A stretch of 64,000 bases of DNA from Candidatus Thermoflexus tengchongensis (GTDB lineage Bacteria; Chloroflexota; Anaerolineae; Thermoflexales; Thermoflexaceae). The notes under the pieces were generated by a model that worked only from the letters and a program-made list of their open reading frames with translations, had not been told where the DNA came from and ran no database searches. The translations under genes and the position numbers were made by a program. Position 1 is the first letter of the stretch. Every line of letters starts with the position of its first letter. The DNA lies in assembly GCA_016842085.1 (NCBI GenBank), contig JAEVEX010000066.1:1-64000 (forward strand), written 5' to 3'. Below are positions 58,299 to 64,000 of the stretch, in pieces.

Positions 58299-59159
58299 TC
58301 AGCGGATCGATCGGGCCCAGGCGATCAGCCGGCCGGCCTCCGCTCCCGGTCCGCCGACCAGGTAAAGGAATGCCTCATCGTGCCAGAGCAGGAAGCGGAC
58401 CGGCAGGGTCTCCCCGCCGGGCGTGTGGGCGGCCTGGGGGAAGGTGAAGAGCGTCGCCTCCCGACCCTCCATGACGACGGATTCCACCTCCACGGTCATC
58501 CCGGGGGCCATGGGAATGGGGAGCAGAAGCGTTGTCTGCCAGTCCACGGTCCGGGCCAGGCGCCGCGCCTCCTCCGCGGGCATCCCCATCAGCCGCAGGG
58601 CGGCCTCCGCCAGCGGACGGATGTCCCCTTCCGGCTCCATCGTGTAGGCGGGCAGCGGAGCCTGGGCCCAGCCATAGGGGATGCCCTCCGCCTCAAAGGT
58701 GGCCAGCAGGATCGGCCCCACCGTCATCGTCAGGACCGTCCCGTGGAGCGCCTCGGGGACGGTCACGTCGTCCGCCCCGGCCGCATGCAGCGCTTCCCGC
58801 AGGTGGTTCACATCGACGGTCCAGCGGGCGGAAGCCGCTGGCATCACCTGCAGGGTGAGGAACTCCGGGATGCCCGCGGGCGAGCGGACGGGGAAGCCCA
58901 GGAGCGCTTCCGCTTCGGCGAGGCTCTGGACCGTCTGGGGCTCCACGGGTTCGAAGGCCAGGTCGCCGGCGAGGATGCCTGAGAGGGTTTCCCCGGTCGC
59001 GGCGGGCATGGAGAACGTATACGGGACGACGAGGAGGCGGCGGAAGCGGAAGCCCTGGAGGAAATCGTGGGCTGCCGCCCGCAGGGCGGGGGAGAAAGCG
59101 AACGCCAGGGCCGCCACGCCGAGCAGCAGCAGCCCCGCTGTCTTCATACGCCGATGCAT
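58299..59159 (-). CDS. Exported or membrane-anchored protein with a DUF4367-like C-terminal half
   Basis: The 286-residue product has an N-terminal helix (GLLLLGVAALAFAFSPALRA, about 8-27) and an extracytoplasmic domain. Features are LAEAEALLGFPVRSPAGIPE (about 80-99), then a beta-rich part ending VRFLLWHDEAFLYLVGGPG (about 258-276). The pattern of a fold that measures membrane or envelope state recalls DUF4367/anti-sigma extracellular domains, but this is weak. AAAGGAGG precedes ATG 59159. It lies 78 bases upstream of the ABC ATPase and may be co-transcribed. Confidence 0.68.
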   Translation of the reverse strand: MHRRMKTAGLLLLGVAALAFAFSPALRAAAHDFLQGFRFRRLLVVPYTFSMPAATGETLSGILAGDLAFEPVEPQTVQSLAEAEALLGFPVRSPAGIPEFLTLQVMPAASARWTVDVNHLREALHAAGADDVTVPEALHGTVLTMTVGPILLATFEAEGIPYGWAQAPLPAYTMEPEGDIRPLAEAALRLMGMPAEEARRLARTVDWQTTLLLPIPMAPGMTVEVESVVMEGREATLFTFPQAAHTPGGETLPVRFLLWHDEAFLYLVGGPGAEAGRLIAWARSIR

Positions 59160-59206
59160 GGAATCCTCCTTTCCCTGGCGATCGGCGATCACGCCAGTTC
59201 GGGTAT

Positions 59207-59212
59207 ATTATA
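59207..59212 (-). promoter_or_regulatory. Candidate -10 element of the exported protein/ABC ATPase unit
   Basis: A perfect TATAAT on the minus strand lies about 50 bases upstream of ATG 59159 in an AT-rich island. The matching -35 (TGATCA at 18 bases) is weak, so the call rests on the -10 box. Confidence 0.4.
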
Positions 59213-59433
59213 GCCTGTGCACCTGGATTCTGATCAGGCCGATGGAAAGTTTTTTCTCCTGCCCTTCATGGGGCTCTGTCGTCTGGAGAGCGGGAAGGGT
59301 GGGCGATTTCCTGCCGACCGGACCATCCTCACGGTTTCTCCGGGGAACTGTGGGGCCGGCCCTGAGAGCCTCCGGGGGATTCAAAGCGCTGGGGAATCGT
59401 AGCCCGTGCCTACCCTGATGTGGAGGGAAATCC

Positions 59434-59787
59434 ATGCGACACTTCCTGGTGCGCTGGGTCCTGAACACGATTGCCCTGTGGGTGGTCTCCCAGATCTACC
59501 CGGGGGTTTCCTTCCGGGCCGGCGCCGGGCTGGCGGATTTCCTGCTGGCCGGCCTGGTGCTCGGGCTGGCCAATGCCCTGATCCGCCCCATCCTTCTGTT
59601 CATCACGCTGCCCCTCAACCTGCTCACCCTGGGGCTTTTCACCTTCGTGGTGAATGCCCTCATCCTGTATCTGGTGGCGGCCCTCACACCCCTGGATGTT
59701 CACGGGCCTTTCGCCGCGCTGATCGGCGCGGTGCTGCTTTCGATCGTCAGCTTCGGGTTAAGCCTGCTGGTTCGGGAGAAAGGATAA
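59434..59787 (+). CDS. PhageHol_4/YvlD-type membrane protein
   Basis: The 117-residue product has four membrane helices: VRWVLNTIALWVVSQIYPGV (about 6-25), FLLAGLVLGLANALIRPILL (about 36-55), TLPLNLLTLGLFTFVVNALI (about 58-77), and LIGAVLLSIVSFGLSLLV (about 95-112). The ANALIRPIL and LPLNLLTLGLF motifs mark the family. It is named after a phage holin but is a common chromosomal envelope protein; nothing phage-like is nearby. Confidence 0.85.
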   Translation: MRHFLVRWVLNTIALWVVSQIYPGVSFRAGAGLADFLLAGLVLGLANALIRPILLFITLPLNLLTLGLFTFVVNALILYLVAALTPLDVHGPFAALIGAVLLSIVSFGLSLLVREKG

Positions 59788-59908
59788 GGGCGCGGCCATC
59801 CCCCTGCGCATCTCTGAGGGCTTCCTGGAGCTGCGCGGGACACCAGAGGCATCCCTCACAGCACCACAAAGTTCTCTGAAGGAGGCGAGGCTGCCTCCCT
59901 TTCAAACG

Positions 59909-61171
59909 TCAAATGGGGGCGATGGCCCCGATGGTGGTGCCGCTGGGGATGTGGAGATCGGGGAAATCCTCGGGGACCACGTCGCTGGCGATGATGCAGT
60001 TGCGGCCCACGCGGGCGTTCGGGGGGATGATGGCGTTCTTCCCCACCAGCGTCAGCCCGGACGAGAGATCCCCCAGCCGGTTGGGGCTGTAGTCCATCCC
60101 ATATCCCAGATGCGCCTCCGCCCCCACGACCACGTTTTTGTCCACGATGCAGCGATCCACCACCGCTCCCGGTTCGATGACCGAATCCGTCATCACCACC
60201 GAGTAGCGGACCACCGCGCCGCGCTTCACCCGGACGCCCGGCGAGAGCACGCTGTATTCCACGGTTCCTTCGATGATGCAGCCGTCGGAGATCAGGCTGT
60301 GGGCGACGTGAGCGCCGGTGCGGATGTTGACCGGCGGCCGCTCCTCGCTGCGGGTGTGGATGATCCATTCCCGATCGTGGAGATCCAGCGGCGGGTTGTC
60401 CGCCAGCAGATCCATATGGGCTTCCCAGTAAGCCTGAACCGTCCCCACATCGACCCAGTAGCCGCTGAACCGGTAAGCGTAAACCCGGTAGGCCTCGATC
60501 ATGCGGGGGATCACATCTTTTCCGAAGTCGTGGCTGCTGTTGGGATCCCGCGCGTCTTCCATGAGGACCTCGCGCAATACCTCAGGGCGGAACACATAGA
60601 TCCCCATGGAGGCCAGGGTCCCGCGGGGGCGGATCGGCTTCTCCTCGAAGCGGACCACCCGGCCTTCCTCATCGGTCTCCAGAATGCCGAACCGCGAGGC
60701 CTCTTCGGGGGTCACGGGGAGGGCCGCGATGGTGAGGTCGGCGTTCTTCTCGGTGTGCAGGCGGATCATGGGGTTGTAGTTCATTTTGTAAACATGGTCG
60801 CCGGCCAGGATCAGCACGTGGGTGGGCCGATGGTGATCAATGAAGTCCAGGTTCTGATAGATTGCGTCCGCCGTCCCATGATACCAGTCGGAATCCGCCC
60901 GACCCAGGTAGGGGGTGAGGATCCAGACTCCCCGATGGAACCCGTTGAGATCCCATGGGGCACCGCTGCCGATGTGCTCGTGGAGAGAGCGGGGCCGGAA
61001 CTGGGTGCACACGCCGATCAGGTAGATCCCGGAGTTGACGCAGTTGGAGAGGGTGAAATCGATGATCCGGTATTTACCCGCGAAGGGAACCGCGGGCTTG
61101 GCCCGCTTCTGCGTCAGGATGCTCAGGCGGGTGCCCTTGCCCCCCGCCAGGATCATCGCGACCGTGCGCAT
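59909..61171 (-). CDS. glgC: Glucose-1-phosphate adenylyltransferase
   Basis: The 420-residue product makes ADP-glucose for glycogen. It has [20 protein letters not shown] (about 6-25), [20 protein letters not shown] (about 26-45), [15 protein letters not shown] (about 97-111) and DHVYKMNY, with [10 protein letters not shown] and a left-handed beta-helix C-terminal domain (about 280-420). The fructose-1,6-bisphosphate/AMP site cannot be judged. AAAAGGG precedes the ATG. It is 120 bases downstream of glgA on the same strand, so the two probably form one glycogen operon. Confidence 0.95.
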   Translation of the reverse strand: MRTVAMILAGGKGTRLSILTQKRAKPAVPFAGKYRIIDFTLSNCVNSGIYLIGVCTQFRPRSLHEHIGSGAPWDLNGFHRGVWILTPYLGRADSDWYHGTADAIYQNLDFIDHHRPTHVLILAGDHVYKMNYNPMIRLHTEKNADLTIAALPVTPEEASRFGILETDEEGRVVRFEEKPIRPRGTLASMGIYVFRPEVLREVLMEDARDPNSSHDFGKDVIPRMIEAYRVYAYRFSGYWVDVGTVQAYWEAHMDLLADNPPLDLHDREWIIHTRSEERPPVNIRTGAHVAHSLISDGCIIEGTVEYSVLSPGVRVKRGAVVRYSVVMTDSVIEPGAVVDRCIVDKNVVVGAEAHLGYGMDYSPNRLGDLSSGLTLVGKNAIIPPNARVGRNCIIASDVVPEDFPDLHIPSGTTIGAIAPI

Positions 61172-61291
61172 AAAAGCCCTTTTCCACCTGTTCGTAGTTC
61201 TATCCGGGGGAAGTCGTGGAACAGGCGACGAAGCTGCCCGTCCCCACGACTTCCCGGTCCGTGAATCCAGCCGGTTCCATAGGGAGGTCCA

Positions 61292-62728
61292 CTATGGATT
61301 ATGCCATGCGAGCGCCCGCCGGTAAAGATCCTCATAAGCCCGGGCGGAGGCCGTCCACGAGAAATCCTGGGCCATGGCCCGGCGCTGGACCGCCCGCCAG
61401 GCGGCGGGATCCCGGTAGAGGGCCAGGGCGCGGTCGACGGCGGCCAGGAAGGCTTCCGCTGTGAAGGGGGCGAACACGAAGCCGGTGCCGTCCTCCTGGC
61501 CCACATCCCGCACGGTATCCGCCAGCCCGCCGACCGCGTGGACCAGGGGGAGGGCGCCGTAGCGCATGGCGATCATCTGGCCCAGGCCGCATGGCTCGAA
61601 TTTCGAGGGCATGAGGAACACATCCGCCCCGCCGTAAAGCAGGCGGGAGAGGTTTTCATCGAAAGCGATCCGCACCCCGGCCTGGCCCGGGAAGCGGGAG
61701 GGCCATTCGGCGAAGGCCGCCTCATACTCCGGCATCCCGTTCCCCAGGAGGGCGAGCTGGATGCCCCGGGCGAACAGGGCATCGGCCGTCTTCAGCAACA
61801 GGTCCACCCCTTTCTGCTCGATCAGCCGCCCGATGAAGGCGAACAGCGGGGCCTCCTCCTGGAGGGGCAGGCCGAAGGCCTGCTGGGCGGCCCGCTTGTT
61901 CTCCGCCCGCCGTTCCAGGCTCCCGGCGTCAAAGCGAGCGGCCAGGGCGGGATCGGAACGGGGATCCCAGGCTTCGGGGTCGAGGCCGTTGAGGATGCCG
62001 AAGAGCCGATCGGCCCGGCGCTGGAGCAGCGGCTCGAGGCCGAAGCCGAACTCCGGGGTCAGGATCTCCCGGGCGTAGCGGGGGCTCACGGTGTTCACCG
62101 CGTCGGCGTGGGCGATCCCACGGGCGAGCCAGTTGACATGGCCGGGCGGCTCCACCTCCAGCCGGTCCACATGTTCGTGGATCCCCCCGAAGGCCAGGAG
62201 GGCATCGCCCGTGATCCCCTGGTAGGCCATGTTGTGGATCGTGAAGACCGTGGCGATCGGCCGGTAGAAGCGGTCCCGCCGGCCGGCGGTGGCCAGCCAG
62301 AGGAAGAGGAACCCGGTATGCCAGTCGTTGCCGTGGAGGATCTCGGGCCGCCAGTTCATGTGGCGCATGAAGGCCAGGACCGCCCGACAGAAGAAGATAA
62401 AACGCTGGGGATCATCGGGGTAGCCATACACCTCGTCCCGGCCGAAGTAATGTTCCTCCCAGATGAAGTAAGTGGGGACGCCGGTGACTTCGCTGACCTC
62501 GATTTCCACAAAGCGGGTTTCACCGGTTAAGCCCACGGGGACCGGAAGGGGAGGGCGGAGGGGGCGCAGGTCGTAAGCGGAGCCGCTGATCGTTCGATAG
62601 CGGGGGAGGATCACCCGCACATCGTGGCCCAGGGCCCGCAACGCCCGGGGGAGCCCATAGGCCACATCCGCCAGCCCACCCACTTTCACAAACGGTGCCG
62701 CCTCCGCCACCGCAAAAAGGATCTCCAT
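61292..62728 (-). CDS. glgA: Glycogen synthase (ADP-glucose type)
   Basis: The 478-residue GT5 enzyme has [20 protein letters not shown] (about 8-27, the KxGGL motif), [18 protein letters not shown] (about 133-150), [12 protein letters not shown] (about 162-173) and [20 protein letters not shown] (about 300-319). [20 protein letters not shown] with the catalytic glutamate (about 373-392) and the final VGGLADTV-type block close it. ATG 62728 has GCGGAGG upstream. The 389-base gap upstream (62729-63117) contains a minus-strand terminator and a large hairpin, with no supported gene. Confidence 0.95.
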   Translation of the reverse strand: MEILFAVAEAAPFVKVGGLADVAYGLPRALRALGHDVRVILPRYRTISGSAYDLRPLRPPLPVPVGLTGETRFVEIEVSEVTGVPTYFIWEEHYFGRDEVYGYPDDPQRFIFFCRAVLAFMRHMNWRPEILHGNDWHTGFLFLWLATAGRRDRFYRPIATVFTIHNMAYQGITGDALLAFGGIHEHVDRLEVEPPGHVNWLARGIAHADAVNTVSPRYAREILTPEFGFGLEPLLQRRADRLFGILNGLDPEAWDPRSDPALAARFDAGSLERRAENKRAAQQAFGLPLQEEAPLFAFIGRLIEQKGVDLLLKTADALFARGIQLALLGNGMPEYEAAFAEWPSRFPGQAGVRIAFDENLSRLLYGGADVFLMPSKFEPCGLGQMIAMRYGALPLVHAVGGLADTVRDVGQEDGTGFVFAPFTAEAFLAAVDRALALYRDPAAWRAVQRRAMAQDFSWTASARAYEDLYRRALAWHNP

Positions 62729-62935
62729 CGGAAGACCTCCGCGAAGGCTTCGTTTGGTTTCAGGGGGGTGCGGGTTGGCCTCTGGCGGCCTGTAACCCGT
62801 GAACACTCTGCGCTCATCTCACCACCCCGGGAAGCCAGCTGCGCACTTCATATCTTAACCCAATTCGGAACGCCTGAAACAGGGGATTCCGCCGTGATCC
62901 GCAGCGCGGGGATGTGATCCGGGCATCCCGGCCAT

Positions 62936-62985
62936 GAAAAATCAGGAGCCCGGAGGTGGACAGTGAAGCCACCCCCGGGCTCCTG
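62936..62985 (-). terminator. Rho-independent terminator of the receiver-like gene cluster
   Basis: On the minus strand CAGGAGCCCGGGGGTGG pairs with CCACCTCCGGGCTCCTG over 17 bases (one G-T pair) around a 9-base loop, followed by ATTTTTC. It would end transcripts coming from 63.1-64 kb and isolate them from glgA. Confidence 0.85.
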
Positions 62986-63060
62986 ACCCAAAGAACCGTG
63001 CGCACGAGCGCCTCACGCGCCCGTGCTCCTTCTCGGTTGTTCATACGCCCTCACCTGGCG

Positions 63061-63114
63061 ATCGCTCCGGCCTGGAGGAGCCGGCCGGAGCCTGCCCCTC
63101 CGGGCCGGAGCGAT
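63061..63114 (-). repeat. Long hairpin directly after the receiver-like gene
   Basis: ATCGCTCCGGCCTGGAGG (63061-63078) and CCTCCGGGCCGGAGCGAT (63097-63114) form an 18-bp stem with a single T-G pair around an 18-base loop, 3 bases after the stop codon. No T-run follows on the minus strand. It may be a processing or stabilising structure ahead of the real terminator 80 bases further on. Confidence 0.55.
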
Positions 63115-63117
63115 TCC

Positions 63118-63537
63118 TTAACTCTCCGGCGGGGGCTCGTGGGAGCCGTTGTTCTCGCCCGATGAGGGGGCCTGCCGGCGCTGTCGCAGCTCCTCCATCC
63201 GCTTGGGGATCTCCCGGGGTGGGACCGGGGCGAGCCAGCAGGCGTCGGCTTCCACCTCCCGGCTCAACCGGCGGATCGCGCCGTCCATATAGTAAACGGC
63301 GATGGCCACGACGATGTCCCGCGTCTCGGGATCCGATTTGATCCGCCGGCAGAGCTCGAAGGGATCGCCATCCGGGAGGGTGTCGCCGATCAGCACCGCG
63401 TCGGGACGACCCTCCCGGATCTGCTCCAGCGCCTCGGCCATCGTCGCGGCCTCCAGGAGCTCCACATCAAGCTTCCGCAGGCCGATCCGGTAGAGCAATC
63501 GCATATCGTCGTTTTCTTCTACGATCAGGAGTCTCAT
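63118..63537 (-). CDS. Receiver-like protein without the phospho-accepting aspartate
   Basis: The 139-residue product folds like a response-regulator receiver: LLIVEENDDMRLLYRIGL (about 3-20, with an acidic pair), ALEQIREGRPDAVLIGDTLP (about 36-55). At the phosphorylation site the usual aspartate is Gly51 followed by Asp52. The conserved lysine near the end is replaced (DACWLAPVPPREI). No output domain is present; a short Gly/Ser/Glu tail ends the protein. It may be an atypical, phosphorylation-independent receiver. It starts 7 bases after the small peptide gene at 63545, in the same operon. Confidence 0.75.
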   Translation of the reverse strand: MRLLIVEENDDMRLLYRIGLRKLDVELLEAATMAEALEQIREGRPDAVLIGDTLPDGDPFELCRRIKSDPETRDIVVAIAVYYMDGAIRRLSREVEADACWLAPVPPREIPKRMEELRQRRQAPSSGENNGSHEPPPES

Positions 63538-63544
63538 CGCTCAC

Positions 63545-63790
63545 CTACGCGAACAGGAAATCGGGGTAAGGGGTGATCTCTCGCGCGGACCGGTGTTCGA
63601 TCCAGCGGGCGGCCGCCGCCGCGAAGTCGGTGAGGTCCTTCGCCCGCACCTGGAGGAGCCACTGCCGCTCCTCCTCGGTGAGGTCATACCGGGCCAGCAC
63701 CTCCGCCCGGCGGGCACCCAGCAGATCCTGCCGGATCCGCTCATCGATCAGGGCCCAGCCCACCAGCTCATCGATCGCCGCCGCCGACAT
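63545..63790 (-). CDS. Small Os1348-like (NHLP clan) peptide, 81 residues
   Basis: The product reads AAAIDELVGWALIDERIRQD, LLGARRAEVLARYDLTEEER and QWLLQVRAKDLTDFAAAAAR, then a short tail. The pattern of an LVGxAL-x-DExxRxxLL helix followed by YDLTxEER recalls the Os1348 family of the nitrile-hydratase-leader-peptide clan, which includes RiPP precursors and stand-alone proteins. No cysteine/serine-rich core or GG cleavage site follows, so it may not be a precursor. ATG 63790 is used; GTG 63799 is in frame. Confidence 0.6.
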   Translation of the reverse strand: MSAAAIDELVGWALIDERIRQDLLGARRAEVLARYDLTEEERQWLLQVRAKDLTDFAAAAARWIEHRSAREITPYPDFLFA

Positions 63791-63834
63791 GGTCGTCACT
63801 CCCTGAATCCAAGGGTTTGAATCTCAAACAGGAA

Positions 63835-63975
63835 CTAAGTGGGATTGCCGCCGTCCGCTGGCGGGTTGGCCAGCCGGAAGACCGCGCCGACCAGCCAGAC
63901 GGCGAGCAGGGCCAGGCGGAGCACATGGGGATGGGTCATCAGCCAGGTTGCCAGCGCGAGCCCACGGGTCTTCAT
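63835..63975 (-). CDS. Small membrane peptide, 46 residues
   Basis: MKTRGLALATWLMTHPHVLR, then LALLAVWLVGAVFRLANPPA and a short tail. It has one membrane helix (about 19-36) and a Pro/Gly-rich end. GGAGGAGGAAG precedes the ATG by about 6 bases, a strong ribosome site. It is 44 bases upstream of the Os1348-like gene, so the three minus-strand genes probably share one transcript that begins beyond the window edge. Function unknown. Confidence 0.6.
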   Translation of the reverse strand: MKTRGLALATWLMTHPHVLRLALLAVWLVGAVFRLANPPADGGNPT

Positions 63976-64000
63976 GGCGCTTCCTCCTCCAGGGTTCTGG

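Noticed and set aside
59434-59787. A prophage holin.
   Set aside because: The PhageHol_4/YvlD family is widespread on chromosomes; no lysin, capsid, integrase or att sites are visible.

Overview
The window is about 64 kb of GC-rich bacterial chromosome. It is densely packed with housekeeping genes and shows no prophage, transposase or CRISPR array. The gene set suggests a thermophilic member of the Chloroflexota (Anaerolineae/Thermoflexia-like). The pointers are a large-form SRP RNA, a branched-polyamine synthase, RecG with a long N-terminal extension, an ECF sigma factor paired with a DUF5667 membrane protein, Pro/Thr-rich exported proteins, a CruF-type carotenoid hydratase and tRNAs without an encoded CCA. 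The phylum is an inference from gene content and the partial 16S; no database search was possible.

Layout. 1-740: the 3' end of a 16S rRNA, then directly 5S rRNA and an initiator tRNA, with no 23S between them. 0.9-9 kb: a sigma-70 factor, a frameshifted enoyl-CoA hydratase, a membrane-anchored Cas4-like nuclease, YqeY, a SIMPL lipoprotein, MurJ and a degenerate histidine kinase. 9-12.8 kb: a fused branched-polyamine synthase/AdoMet decarboxylase with a long structured leader, RlmB, a GNAT acetyltransferase and SRP RNA. 12.8-25.8 kb: a YabE-like cell-wall protein, two aminotransferase/editing genes, recG, coaD, an XTP pyrophosphatase, cruF-like, P5C dehydrogenase with a histone-like tail, and a hydrolase. 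25.8-34.1 kb: a multi-membrane GAF-HTH regulator, two glycosyltransferases, a YdjM-like protein, patatin and mutL. 34.2-36.7 kb: an ECF sigma/DUF5667 module with a divergent exported Pro/Thr protein.

36.9-42.7 kb: a HIT hydrolase and a short-chain acyl-CoA operon (thiolase, 3-hydroxyacyl-CoA dehydrogenase, acyl-CoA dehydrogenase, zinc-type MDR, two small membrane proteins). 42.7-49.7 kb: ornithine aminotransferase, thiI, a roughly 600-bp mosaic of short palindromes, tRNA-Val overlapping pth, rsfS, a class III aminotransferase and panE-like. 50-57.3 kb: a 1001-residue modular surface protein, a DapL-like aminotransferase, a 32-residue membrane peptide, hflX and miaA. 57.3-64 kb: an ABC ATPase, an exported protein, a PhageHol_4-type membrane protein, glgC and glgA, then a receiver-like protein without its phospho-acceptor and two small peptides that may be the edge of a peptide (RiPP-like) locus.

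How genes combine. P5C dehydrogenase and ornithine aminotransferase together give ornithine to glutamate. The acyl-CoA genes give most of a beta-oxidation or butanoate spiral, but the only crotonase in the window is the broken one at 2.2 kb. glgC and glgA make glycogen. hflX, miaA, pth, rsfS, thiI, rlmB, SRP RNA and the rRNA/tRNA genes serve translation. The most unusual points are the BpsA-SpeD fusion with its leader RNA, the palindrome mosaic, the split rRNA operon, and signalling proteins that lack their phosphorylation residues.
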